Shown one piece after another: positions 12,929-22,900 of a stretch of 29,027 nt of DNA. Position 1 is the first letter of the stretch. Each line of letters starts with the position of its first letter. A model generated the notes under the pieces. That model saw nothing but the letters and a program-made list of their open reading frames with translations, had not been told where the DNA came from and searched no databases. Both the position numbers and the translations under genes were made by a program. This stretch comes from a virus, in IMG/VR virus record IMGVR_UViG_3300049737_000122, positions 1-29,027 of that record. One strand, 5' to 3'.

Positions 12929-13975
12929 TTAACCTATTACGTTATCGATCTGACAATGGTATTGTTGTGGACCAAAGTCCATAGCCATTTCCATGTATAC
13001 AGCTTTAGCAATTCTTGCGTTATCTGCTTGATCTAAGTCTCTAACGAACATTGTTCCATATCCTGGGATATTTAAGAATATTGGTTTAACGAAACTAAGG
13101 TCAACGATAAATGATTGCTTAGAACCTGAAATAGTACCTGCTGGTAAGAAGTCAGATAATGCTAGTCCGATTGAACCGAATGGTGTAACGATTGTATCAA
13201 TGTCAACACCTCCAACATTTCTGTCTCTTGGTAAGATACCATAATTTACAGATCCAACTGTAGCTTTAACGAGTTCCTTGTTAAGATCCAACAACATTGT
13301 TGGAGATACAAAGAGAACTGGTTGTTTCATTGGTGCGCCTGCGTCATACAACGCCTTCATACCACTAGCTATGATGTCCCAGTTTAGTTTTTGTGCTGCA
13401 GGAGTTCCTGCACCATCATCGTTATTTACTGCAGTTCCGCCTGATAGATCTTGATGTTCTTTCAAACCTCTCATCTGACGGTTGCCTGTTGTACCATCGT
13501 TGTAGGAAGCATTGAATGCTGCCCACTCTACTTTTTTAGCTACTGTCTCTAATACTAATTCCATTTGATAAGCAAGCTCATCATTGATTGGGTTAGTTCC
13601 TGCTAAAGCTAATGCAGGATCAGAGTTTTTATAGTTGCCCGCTAAGTTGAACGGTACTATTTCTCCAGAAGCAGCTTGTGCAGTATAAGAAATCTGCGCG
13701 GCTTCATGGAATATTTGTAAAACACCTTGTTGTGCTGCTCTGCTTCGTCCTGAATAATTAGGCGCGCCGCCTTCGTCATCAGGAGTTACTGCAGAAACTG
13801 CCGCATTGTCTTGTGTTTGGAATTGGAAGAATGTGCTGTTTGTAGCAACTCCGCCATTCAAACCACCTGCAGCAGCGAGTAGTGGTGTTCTATGAGGTGT
13901 TATTTTAAATAATTCGCCAGTAAAGTTGTTCACGTCACTAGCGACTACTGGATTTGCACCTGATATTGCTGCCAT
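12929..13975 (-). CDS. Major capsid protein (348 aa)
   Basis: Length, position after a scaffold-like gene and the sequence fit an HK97-fold capsid protein of the SU10/DUF5309 type: an N-terminal F-K-I-T-P-H-R-T-P-L-L-A-A (about residues 22-34), the loop T-P-D-D-E-G-G-A-P, then Q-I-F-H-E-A-A-Q-I-S-Y-T (about 88-99), and a late segment with D-L-D-Q-A-D and a final H-C-Q-I-D-N. It forms the icosahedral shell. It has a modest ribosome site (GAAGGG). Base composition is more GC-rich than its surroundings (30 of 60 bases G or C in 13321-13380), as expected for a highly expressed gene. No separate protease is seen. Confidence 0.82.
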   Translation of the reverse strand: MAAISGANPVVASDVNNFTGELFKITPHRTPLLAAAGGLNGGVATNSTFFQFQTQDNAAVSAVTPDDEGGAPNYSGRSRAAQQGVLQIFHEAAQISYTAQAASGEIVPFNLAGNYKNSDPALALAGTNPINDELAYQMELVLETVAKKVEWAAFNASYNDGTTGNRQMRGLKEHQDLSGGTAVNNDDGAGTPAAQKLNWDIIASGMKALYDAGAPMKQPVLFVSPTMLLDLNKELVKATVGSVNYGILPRDRNVGGVDIDTIVTPFGSIGLALSDFLPAGTISGSKQSFIVDLSFVKPIFLNIPGYGTMFVRDLDQADNARIAKAVYMEMAMDFGPQQYHCQIDNVIG

Positions 13976-14008
13976 TTTCTACGTCCCTTCTATTTGTAGT
14001 TAATTGGT

Positions 14009-14464
14009 TTATTGATTTTTTTGTTGTTCTTGTAAGGCAATTTTTGCCCTTAGACTATCTCTTACAGAAGTCTCTGGACTACCAATAACGTCTTGCATTT
14101 TCTGTGTCCAATCAGCAGGTTGTTGTGCAGATGAGTTCTGTTGTATCTGTTCTAACTTACTGTCACTTTCAGCGATCTTTGCAGCAGCTACTTCGTTGTT
14201 CTGCTGTACTTGGGTATCGATGTTATAAGTGTCTTTAAGCCATTGACCTAACTCTGAAGTATTTGGTTTTCCGTCATATAGATCGAAAGCCATTTTACCT
14301 GTACCAGAGTTTGGATCTAGTCCAACATCTTTAAACATAGAAGTCTTTACGACATTCTTTAGTTCTTTATTCTCTTGCTCAACTGATTTAAGTTTATCCC
14401 TTAAACCTTTAATACCTTCGTTGGTATCGTTGCCGTCCATTATTTGTTCTCCGTTATCTGTCAT
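14009..14464 (-). CDS. Scaffold-like protein (151 aa)
   Basis: The frame opens with a GTG at 14485, but GGAGAT lies seven bases before the in-frame ATG at 14464 (MTDNGEQIMDG), so that start is preferred. A coiled-coil region (LRDKLKSVEQENKELKN, about residues 20-37) is followed by an F-K-D-V-G-L-D-P...G-K-M-A-F-D-L-Y-D-G-K segment and a Gln-rich helical C-terminus. Small, charged, coiled coil, directly before the capsid gene: the usual traits of a phage scaffolding protein that guides capsid assembly and then leaves. Confidence 0.7.
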   Translation of the reverse strand: MTDNGEQIMDGNDTNEGIKGLRDKLKSVEQENKELKNVVKTSMFKDVGLDPNSGTGKMAFDLYDGKPNTSELGQWLKDTYNIDTQVQQNNEVAAAKIAESDSKLEQIQQNSSAQQPADWTQKMQDVIGSPETSVRDSLRAKIALQEQQKNQ

Positions 14465-14485
14465 TTGATAATCTCCATTTCTCAC

Positions 14486-14647
14486 ACAATTACACCGTTC
14501 TCCAATAAGGTGTGGTACATATTGGGAGTGGTTACATAATTATTATTACATGTTGAATGGGCGCTGTAACATACGCATACAACACCTCTACGAATTAAAT
14601 ACGTGGTAAGGACGTAGGAACCCTTAACCAGAGTGATGATCTATTAT
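14486..14647 (-). other. Intergenic stretch with possible leader ORF and small inverted repeat
   Basis: This is the longest gene-poor gap in the structural region (162 bases), placed before the scaffold and capsid genes. A ten-codon frame MRMLQRPFNM at 14578-14546 has a good ribosome site (AGAGGT). TACGT/ACGTA arms with a seven-base spacer lie at 14600-14616. No strong promoter or tRNA is visible. It may be an untranslated control region for capsid expression. Confidence 0.4.
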
Positions 14648-14821
14648 TTACTTGGCGGATACTGTCAACGCCAATACAATTAGTATAACACATAAAAACA
14701 CGGTTAATGATTTTTTTCCTGTTTCTGTTAATATAATTTTATAAGCGTCATTCCACCATGTCCATGCTTTGTCAGACTTGTAGTGACCTTTTTTATTTCT
14801 AGCACGTACCCATTTAAACAT
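14648..14821 (-). CDS. Small C-terminally anchored membrane protein (57 aa)
   Basis: It begins MFKWVRARNKKGHYKSDK, a basic Trp-rich head, and has one membrane segment near the end (SLTVFLCVILIVLALTV) followed by SAK. It starts as TAATG on the upstream structural gene. TTGGCG (14652-14657) and CGCCAA (14669-14674) form a small hairpin inside its 3' end. A membrane protein inside the virion module may help genome entry or be a misplaced lysis gene. No family is recognised. Confidence 0.65.
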   Translation of the reverse strand: MFKWVRARNKKGHYKSDKAWTWWNDAYKIILTETGKKSLTVFLCVILIVLALTVSAK

Positions 14822-16068
14822 TATTGTTCAACCAATCCAGTTATACCTGCTTGTGTAGCTGCTGCGCCACCTTCTTGCGTAAAGACTGTAGCTTGTTCTC
14901 CTTCAAGTCTTGCACGAACTTGGTCTGCAACACCATCTCCAAAGACTTCACTTTCTATAAACTCTGATAAACCAAAGATGTCTTCTCTACCAGTAAACCT
15001 GCTAGCCAATCTTTGTAACCTAGGCAACTGTGTCTCTGCTCTAGCTGCTAACTGTTGCGCACCTGTACCTGAAACACCTGCACTAATAAGTCTTTGTGCT
15101 TGTTCTGTTGATATAGCAAAGTCTTGTTCTAAGAATGCACCACCAATTTGTGATACTTCAACTCTTTGGTTAATAATATCTGCTGATACATCTTCTGATA
15201 TAAAGCTAGCAAATATAGCTTCGTCTGTAATATCTTCAGTTGTTGGAAATATATTAGGATAGTTGTTAACGTAGTATTGTTTTACAGCACCAAACTGTGG
15301 AAACAATGAGTTGTATGCAACGTTAAGTCTTTCCTCGAATGTTCTAGGTGCTACATCGTTTTCAAATAATGTCTGTATTTGATTTCCAAAATAATCAGGA
15401 TTAAGGTTGTAATCAGCTAATAAATTAGTGTAATCTTCATCAATCTTAATATAATCAAGTTCTGGTGTTGGTGTATCAATACGTAAAGTTTTACCATCTT
15501 CTCTAAAAATTCCAGGAAACTTATCTTTATATGCTTGTGTAGTTCTTAATACACGCAATGCTTCTTCTTCGTCTCCTCCATTTGTATTAAACTCTTGTAA
15601 GAAACCTTCAGATAACTCTGGACCTAACCATGGGTAATTAGTTTCTGCGTATGCTTGTGCGTCAAATTCTTCTACTGGATCTCCAGGTACTTCTACAACT
15701 GGACCAGGTAAAGGTGGTGGATCTGTTTGTAAACCTTGAAGTTCTAATTCTAGTCTTCTACGTTCTTCTTCTAGTCTTAACCTTTCTTCTTCTAATGCTG
15801 CTTTTTCAGCTTCTAAAGGATCTATTAGACCGTTTTCATCTTCTTCTACAACAGGTGGAACTGATGTTACTGGTGTAGTAAAAGCAGGTTCTGTTATTCC
15901 TCCTGCTGCAGCTGCTGCACCTGCACTCTGTTCTCTAAGTCTTTCAAGATTATCTACAGTTGGTTCTTCAAAATTTACCTCTGGTTCTGATCTAGGTGCT
16001 GATCTAGGAGGTGCCATTACGCCATCAATCATAGGACTTAGTTGTGCTAATCTACCTAAGATACTCAT
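14821..16068 (-). CDS. Putative internal virion protein (415 aa)
   Basis: An acidic and proline-rich N-terminal region leads to a strong charged coiled coil (EEERLRLEEERRRLELEL, about residues 93-110), a proline linker, then a mainly helical domain with Y-K-D-K-F-P-G-I-F (about 181-189) and D-Y-N-L-N-P-D-Y-F-G. There is no signal or membrane segment. Similar helical proteins accompany giant ejection proteins in marine phages as far as I recall. Starts as ATGA on the gene upstream with a strong GGAGGT ribosome site. Function inferred from neighbours: part of the DNA ejection apparatus or portal-proximal core. Confidence 0.6.
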   Translation of the reverse strand: MSILGRLAQLSPMIDGVMAPPRSAPRSEPEVNFEEPTVDNLERLREQSAGAAAAAGGITEPAFTTPVTSVPPVVEEDENGLIDPLEAEKAALEEERLRLEEERRRLELELQGLQTDPPPLPGPVVEVPGDPVEEFDAQAYAETNYPWLGPELSEGFLQEFNTNGGDEEEALRVLRTTQAYKDKFPGIFREDGKTLRIDTPTPELDYIKIDEDYTNLLADYNLNPDYFGNQIQTLFENDVAPRTFEERLNVAYNSLFPQFGAVKQYYVNNYPNIFPTTEDITDEAIFASFISEDVSADIINQRVEVSQIGGAFLEQDFAISTEQAQRLISAGVSGTGAQQLAARAETQLPRLQRLASRFTGREDIFGLSEFIESEVFGDGVADQVRARLEGEQATVFTQEGGAAATQAGITGLVEQ

Positions 16069-17309
16069 GCAAACCTACCTCCGCCTGTTGCTCGTTGACC
16101 AGGTGTACCAAACTTACTTTCCATTCTTGTCTGCAATGTATCACGATATGTTTGTGTACCTAGTTTTGCAGCTTCCTCAAACGCTATATCTTCTCTTTCC
16201 TTAACGTCATTAGTAGCCATAAATCTTTGCCATGCTGATGATGTTTCATCTGGTAACTGTCCAGTAACTGTATTCCATTGTTGTCTAAATGTACCTGAAG
16301 CAGTTGCATAATTCTTTACTGCTGTTCCTTTAAACTGTGTATATTTGTTTTGGAATGTTTCCTCTAACTGTGGAATAAAAGTTTCGTTATACCAAGTTGG
16401 ATTAGCTTCTGCTTCTTTAGCTATAGATTCTACATCATAAAATTCTGTTTGCCCAGGTCCTAAAACGTTCTCAATATATTCCGCAATATCTCTTGTCTTT
16501 AATATTACATCAAAAGATTGTCCTGTAAGTACTGCTTGTACTTCTGGATCAAGTGTATATCTTATACGTTCATTAACCATCTTGTCTAAAATATTATTTA
16601 ACTCTGTAGTGTCAGAGATTTTACCTGACTGTAACAAGTTAGTAAGACCTGATACTACGTTAGGGTTTATTGTTTGCACCCCTCTGTTAACCATACCATC
16701 AACAATTAGCTGTTGGTTTGTAACAGATTGTTCTGCATATTTAGCAGGATCTGAAGCGAATAGTTCTGCTGCTTGTCTTTGACTAGGTGGTGTAGTTCTA
16801 TACCAATTAACACGTTGTAAGTCTGCAGTACGTACCGCTTTACCTTCTAACGCATTCTCTATAGCTAATGCTAAGAAATCTAAATTACCTTCATCATCTT
16901 CTGACAATATCCATGGGCTATACTTTGCTTCTTCTTGTAATGCTTCTACTAAATGATCATAAGGTTCTGCACCTGCTTCTGCTTGTGAGAATAACAATTG
17001 GTTAGCATTGCCAAAATAAAAACTGTTGTTGTACTCTTGTCCTGTAATAGCTGATGAACCTTCTATAACATTCATACCACTATCTACTACAACGTTTGCT
17101 ACTAAGTTATTTCCTGCTACTTTTTCTTTTACTGCGTTCCAATCTGATATTTCATAACGCCATGTAAATTTACCAGATGATCCTTCAAACTCTGGTATTT
17201 GTGCAACGAGGTAGAACTTACTACCAAATTCTGTAATTTCTTCCCATATCTCAAAGTCTTTAGATATAGTGTTTATAAGTTTATTTGCTGTTTTTTCTTG
17301 TGTCGCCAT
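16065..17309 (-). CDS. Putative internal virion protein (414 aa)
   Basis: Unrecognised. A beta-rich N-terminal part (about 1-110, with W-E-E-I-T-E-F-G-S-K-F-Y-L-V) is followed by a long helical part containing T-P-P-S-Q-R-Q-A-A-E-L-F-A and many Glu/Gln/Asn. The C-terminus is Gly/Arg-rich (TPGQRATGGGRFA). It starts as TAATG on the lysozyme gene and overlaps the next by ATGA, so all are translated together. Probably a virion core or ejection protein. Confidence 0.58.
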   Translation of the reverse strand: MATQEKTANKLINTISKDFEIWEEITEFGSKFYLVAQIPEFEGSSGKFTWRYEISDWNAVKEKVAGNNLVANVVVDSGMNVIEGSSAITGQEYNNSFYFGNANQLLFSQAEAGAEPYDHLVEALQEEAKYSPWILSEDDEGNLDFLALAIENALEGKAVRTADLQRVNWYRTTPPSQRQAAELFASDPAKYAEQSVTNQQLIVDGMVNRGVQTINPNVVSGLTNLLQSGKISDTTELNNILDKMVNERIRYTLDPEVQAVLTGQSFDVILKTRDIAEYIENVLGPGQTEFYDVESIAKEAEANPTWYNETFIPQLEETFQNKYTQFKGTAVKNYATASGTFRQQWNTVTGQLPDETSSAWQRFMATNDVKEREDIAFEEAAKLGTQTYRDTLQTRMESKFGTPGQRATGGGRFA

Positions 17310-18268
17310 TATACAAACTTTCCGCTGAACGTTCTCTTTATTCTATCATACATGTCTGGCTCACTCACTTCATTATTTGCTGTTGGAATGTTGTATGTTT
17401 TTTCTAATTTATCTTTTAGTTCTTGTTTGCTTTTTTCTTTTTGCTCTAATGCTTCTTTATATCTATTGTTTGTAGTTCTAAATCTATTGTAACCGTATGG
17501 ACCTACTTGTTCTGGTGTCTGTGATTTAAACTCTTGTTCTTTATTTTCATCAACTTCTACAGTATCTACTGTATTCATAGGTGTATCTTTTTCAGGTTCT
17601 TTAACTTCTACATCATCTTCTGGTGTATCTTCAATTACTTCTTCTTCGTCTGGTTCTTCTGGTTCGTATATACCATCAAGATACTCTCTTTGCTCTGCAA
17701 GTCTTTTTATAATACCCTCTGACTGATTACCATATAACTCAACAGTTTTTGCATGTGCCTTATCAAAGTCTCCTATTAATAAGTTACCTGTGATATGTGC
17801 ATGGTTTAATCCAGTCTTGTTAAATGCTGTAATTACTAGATAATCATAAGCACTATCTTCTAATTGATCTTTTTCAAACTTACCAAATCGTTCTATAAAC
17901 TTAGGTAAAGCTATATGTCGTTCAACTCTTGCATTAACAACTCTTTGTGTTTCTGTAAGATCTGCCTCAAACAATTCATTAGCTTGTTCTTCTGTTATCT
18001 CTTGACCTACTAAATCTTTTACAGCTTGTTTAGATCCACTTAATGTACCAGTATGACCATAGCCAATAGTCAAAGTTCCTTTTATATCTGTTCCCTCTAC
18101 ATAAGGTACTGGTGGATATTGTGCCATGTCATCATATACGAAAAGCACAAGTTCTTCTTTATCCTTAATGAACTCTATTCCACCTTCTGTAATCTCTAGG
18201 TTCTTATCAACCACTACTTGCCAACCTGGACATAGCGTCAACAGTACTAAATAAGTAGCTAAGATCAT
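17309..18268 (-). CDS. Virion-associated lysozyme, GH24-type, with acidic tail (319 aa)
   Basis: The catalytic triad of T4-type lysozymes is visible: E38 (KEEL), D47 (VYDD) and T67 (TLTIGYGHTG), with the E-to-D distance of nine as in T4 lysozyme and an insertion before the Thr. It cleaves the glycan strand of peptidoglycan. The catalytic domain covers about residues 25-205. After it comes a very acidic linker (EPEEPDEEEVIED) and a charged helical tail (residues 270-300). The ATG at 18268 has a good AAAGGA site and adds a short hydrophobic start (ILATYLVLLTLC) but overlaps the upstream gene by 62 bases; a GTG at 18214 would remove it and leave an eight-base overlap. Its place among ejection proteins suggests cell-wall digestion during entry; an endolysin role is also possible because no other lysozyme is seen. 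Confidence 0.8.
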   Translation of the reverse strand: MILATYLVLLTLCPGWQVVVDKNLEITEGGIEFIKDKEELVLFVYDDMAQYPPVPYVEGTDIKGTLTIGYGHTGTLSGSKQAVKDLVGQEITEEQANELFEADLTETQRVVNARVERHIALPKFIERFGKFEKDQLEDSAYDYLVITAFNKTGLNHAHITGNLLIGDFDKAHAKTVELYGNQSEGIIKRLAEQREYLDGIYEPEEPDEEEVIEDTPEDDVEVKEPEKDTPMNTVDTVEVDENKEQEFKSQTPEQVGPYGYNRFRTTNNRYKEALEQKEKSKQELKDKLEKTYNIPTANNEVSEPDMYDRIKRTFSGKFV

Positions 18269-19913
18269 TACGTTCCTTTGTAGCTTGTTGCGTAGCTTGT
18301 ACTTCTGCGCCTAATACAGCGTCAGCATACTCACTAAGTTTAGCGTCTGGTGTCTCTGGTACAACTAAAGTCTTGTCTGCACCTGGAAACATACGTTGTG
18401 CTAGATCATAATTCTTGTTATAATCTGCAACTGCTGTTTGATAATCTCTACTAGATTGTGTATAAAAATCTGCGAATGCAACCATCTCTGCTTCTGATAA
18501 TTCTCTGTTTATACCAATAGCATTTAACGCACCATCAACTTCTGCTTTAATTTGTGTTGGACTAGGTTCAGTATATACCTGTGGTAATAACGGAGGTCTC
18601 TTGTAAAGTCTTTGTTTTTCTTCTGCTAAGTGTGTACCTATGTCAGTAAGTTCATAGTTAGAAGCAGTCATAGCTGATAACATTGCAGCTTGACTATTAC
18701 CACCCCATGTACCTTGTTCAAAGAACCAGTCATCATAACTAAGATAACCTGCTTGTAGTAAGTCTGTTTGTACTTGCACACGTTCTTGTGGCAACATGTT
18801 AAAACCTATTTGTATATGGTCTTGACCACCATATCTACTTGCTGCGTCTTCTGCACTAAGTGTTATTGTTTCTGCTGCTAAATCTCCTGGTGTTAGTTCT
18901 TTACCTTCTTCAAATACAGAAGCGAGATCAGGGTTTTTATAAACTGTGTAACCTGGTGTGATACCACCGAACAATCCACCTACTTGATAGTCTGTTTGTC
19001 CTAAAATAGCTTCTTTAGCTTGATTAACTATTGCACTATCTTGACTTTGTATAACAGTATATCCACCATCTAGTTGTTGTTCTGTAAGTGCAACTAATTC
19101 GCTCTCTGATACAGTTAATTGTTCTGTCTCTCCAGTAGCATTATTAATCTTAGTTACTAAACCACCTGCTTCTTTAACAGTTAAAGGTGTACCCTTATCA
19201 TCTCTATCTTGTACGTATGAGTTGTATTCTCCACTAAATTCATACTTACCTGGTTCTCCAGACATTATTGGTTCATACAATACTGTTGGCTCTGCTCTAA
19301 ATCCTACTTTAGGTACTTTAGTTCTACCAGGATCTGTTTCTCTAAATTGTTGTACGCTTACTGATGGTGCGTCATAATTCTTTTTGTACCTATCGTAATC
19401 TTCTGATGAAAATAGTACATAACCTTTACCTCCACCTGGTTTTACAATTGCACCTATTTGTCCTGTTGTGTCATACCATTCGTCTAATTTAACTTTAAGA
19501 AATTCAAAATATGCTTCGCTATCTTCTCCGCCTGCTTCTACCCCTGCAGACATATCAAATCCCATAAGTATATCTTGTACTACGTCTAGTGGTGTATTTA
19601 CTAACCATGGTTTATATTGTCCAGGAGAGTATCCCTGCACAGGACCTTCTAATGGTGTTGCAGCTATAGCGTCATTTAAAGAATTTTCTAATACTTTCTT
19701 TGTAACTAGATTAGTACCTAGACCAGTTTGACTTTCTTTGTTTATACTTTGGTCAAATATAGATAATGCTGTATTTACTTTAGCCATAAACATACTATCA
19801 GACACACCTTCTTTAACTAAAGCATTTAATTCTTTAGCAAACTCGGAACTATCGTCTAGTTGTCTCTGTGCTTTAATACTGTCAACAATTGCTTGTTTAT
19901 ATTCTTCTGTCAC
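18207..19913 (-). CDS. Putative internal virion / ejection protein (568 aa)
   Basis: Unrecognised. Mostly helical, acidic, Gln/Asp-rich. A beta-like central part (about 190-300) is followed by L-L-Q-A-G-Y-L-S-Y-D-D-W-F-F-E-Q-G-T-W, a phrase that recalls peptidoglycan-binding-like or virion-core repeats, then a helical end with the phrase L-S-E-A-E-M-V-A-F-A-D-F-Y. GTG start overlapping the giant gene's stop by GTGA, with a GGGAGA ribosome site. Lying between the giant protein and the lysozyme, it probably belongs to the same ejection assembly. Confidence 0.6.
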   Translation of the reverse strand: MTEEYKQAIVDSIKAQRQLDDSSEFAKELNALVKEGVSDSMFMAKVNTALSIFDQSINKESQTGLGTNLVTKKVLENSLNDAIAATPLEGPVQGYSPGQYKPWLVNTPLDVVQDILMGFDMSAGVEAGGEDSEAYFEFLKVKLDEWYDTTGQIGAIVKPGGGKGYVLFSSEDYDRYKKNYDAPSVSVQQFRETDPGRTKVPKVGFRAEPTVLYEPIMSGEPGKYEFSGEYNSYVQDRDDKGTPLTVKEAGGLVTKINNATGETEQLTVSESELVALTEQQLDGGYTVIQSQDSAIVNQAKEAILGQTDYQVGGLFGGITPGYTVYKNPDLASVFEEGKELTPGDLAAETITLSAEDAASRYGGQDHIQIGFNMLPQERVQVQTDLLQAGYLSYDDWFFEQGTWGGNSQAAMLSAMTASNYELTDIGTHLAEEKQRLYKRPPLLPQVYTEPSPTQIKAEVDGALNAIGINRELSEAEMVAFADFYTQSSRDYQTAVADYNKNYDLAQRMFPGADKTLVVPETPDAKLSEYADAVLGAEVQATQQATKERNDLSYLFSTVDAMSRLASSG

Positions 19914-22900
19914 GCTTCTCCCTGCTGTACGGGCAAGTATGCACCGTATTCTAACATTGTATCATAATCGTACTCTAAATCCTCTAAGAACTGTGTCCTC
20001 TCTTGGAATAATGGTAATAATAAATTCTGTGCAATAACATAGAAATCCTCATTATCTCTTGACTGTTGACCTATGAAATCTCTTAATTGCTGTCTTTCGA
20101 GTAACATAGTACGTGATGTTCTCCAACCTGCAGATGATAAGCCACGTCCTAGTGATTTCTTTTCTAGTATTTTTATATAATCTAATACTTGTACTACTGC
20201 TTTACCAGTATCTGTATTTTTGAGTTTAGAGTTCTTTTCCCAATTACTTAACTCTTTAAACTGATCATCAAGAGTTCCTCTTTGTGGTAATCCAGGTATT
20301 GTAGAACCAAACCCTGGCAATCTCTGTTGCATTGTAGCTCTATGTACAGCTAATATTCTTTGACGTTGTTTAGCTTGAAATGGATCTGTTATATCAAACT
20401 GTTGTAATGTTTGTACTCTTTTGTTTTCCATTGCAAAAGCACCTAAACGTTGGTTACGTGTAGCAACCCATTCTTCTGGTGTCAGTGGTTCACGTTGTTC
20501 GTTATATATAGATCTTGTATATGCTTCATAATCAAATGCACCACCACCACCATTAGGTACTGCATAAAATGCTGTAAGTGGATATTGTTCAAACAACTCT
20601 GGGTTTTCTTTTTCAAACTGTACACCACGTTCATCAACAGGTCTAGGTTCTATAATTACAGACTTAGGTGTTGCTATATCTAGTGGATTAAAGCCATACT
20701 CATCAATAAAGTATTTAGTAGCAGAGAAGTTATCTCCTGGTGCAAATAGGAAGTTACCTGTTACAGGATCTTTAGGTGGTGTCTCTATAAGTTCTCTATA
20801 TCTATCAGATAGTATTTGCATTGAATACATAGCACCTGCATTACGTGGATCTCCAATATCAAACCTAGGGTTCAATCCTGTAGGTCCAACGAACTGTGAG
20901 AATGCTTTTATCTTAGTTAAATTCTTAGCAATACTTCTTGCTTTCTTTAAAAGTTGATCTTGTTGTTCTGGTGTCATATCATCTTCGCCGTTAGCTTTGA
21001 GTACACGATATACGTCAATAGTAGAGTTAGCAGCTATACGTGATAGCTCTCCTGGAGGTGCGTCTTCACTAAACATAAACATAGCTCTAACACCATTCTT
21101 TAACCACGCAGGCATACCTATTTCTTGTACTAAGTCTCCAGGTGTTTTAATTGTAGGTAAACCAAATGGAAACAAAAACTTTTGTGTTTCTGTAAATTTA
21201 GGTGTTCCTTCTAAGAAAAATCCTGCAGGTATAGCTGCGGTTGGACCAATACCAGGTACAACTTCTAATGCTAAGTTAAGTGATCCTGCATAACCAGGTA
21301 GTCTTACACCAACATTTCTATCAGAACCAAACAATGCGTCAGATACAAGATCATCTACTATAGGATAATAAAATACTTCTTCTCCTGTTGTCTCGTCTTC
21401 TGCTAGGAAACCCTCTCCTTCAACAGGACTAAAGACATTATCTTTCCTAGCGTTGTTAATAACTACTTGCCCACGTCTTGCTATCTCTGGGTTTTCTTTT
21501 AATAACTTAGTCCAGGTAGTAAGGATTTCTGCGTATGCTTCTCCGAATGGAAATATGCCTCTAAGGTTGTAGGTTATCTTACTACGTTTACTTAGATCGT
21601 ATAGTAATCCTTGTAACTCTGATAAAGCAATTGATTTAGCAAAGTTGTCTATATACTGTGCGTCTATAAATCCATCATCGAAACCCGCTGCTTTATTTAT
21701 ATCAGTAAGTTCTCCGTCTATTTGTGTTTTAAGATCGTTAAACGCGTCTAGCAAAGTATCTTTTTCTTTTTCTAGTTCAGTAACGTCCATATCATCAGTA
21801 AGTGCTTTATTAATAGCGTCATCTATTTCATCAACTTGTTTGTCATACTTACGTCTAGCTATCTGTAATTCTTGTACTTTTTTAGATTGATCTTTTGTAT
21901 TATCTACAAATGCTGTACCTAGTTTTGTATCAGCGTCATTAAGTTCTTTAACTTTACGCTCAAACATATCAAGGTTAATCTCTACTTCTCTTTTACGTAA
22001 CTTCTCTGGTGTAATACCAATGTCAGCTTTTATAGAGTTAAGTAGGTTTTCATTAGGAATGTTAGATTTTCTAGCACCTCCTACTTTAATTGTCTTGCCA
22101 CCTTGTCTGTAAGTCTTACCTTCTAATAGTATTGTTCTCATAGCGGGTGTCATACGTGGTAGTAAATCATATACTGCACGCCAGTATGCTTGTCTAAATA
22201 CTGGAGACCTAGAAGCATTGTCTGTTCTCTGTCCCATTATGACATCAAAACTATTTTCTATAAAACGTTGTATGTATTTTTGATCATCTAATACTGTATC
22301 TTCAATAGGCGCAGTAACTAGATCTGGTAAGCTATCTCCATATTCTTCAACGATTGTATCGTAATATCTATTAACAGCTTTCTTTTGTGCTTTTTCATCT
22401 AGTTTTGTAAAGCTCTTACCAAAAGATTTAAACAAGTCGTCTAGTGTTTCAAAACCTATATCCTCTATGTCCTCTATAAGATATTTAGTTTCCCCGCCAA
22501 CTTCTACTGTCTCTTTAACAAACTTTAATTGTTCTTCTGTTGGATTGTTTATCCAAACACCATCAGATCGTTTTTGTATTTTATTTAATTTACCACTTAA
22601 CATCATGTCAAACAAGTCTTCGTTACGTGTTCTATCTAGTCTTAATGGAAAAGGGTTCTTAGAAAAATCTATTTCATCAAACTCTAATCTGTTTATAAGG
22701 TCATTTAATAAGTCAACATCTTCATCAAATGCACCACCTGCAACCTGTTGTAACCTAGCTTCTAAGGATTTAGCATAAACATATCGACCACCTGCTGTAG
22801 TCATAATGTCTTCGTATCTTTGACCACCTTTTGCATACTCCTCTATAACAGCTTTGGCTCTAGGTGTTTTACCTTCTACCCATTCTTTTAAAACTTTTTC

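Noticed and set aside
14600-14640. tRNA-like T-arm in the pre-scaffold gap
   Set aside because: The loop does not match TTCRANY and no acceptor or anticodon arm fits.
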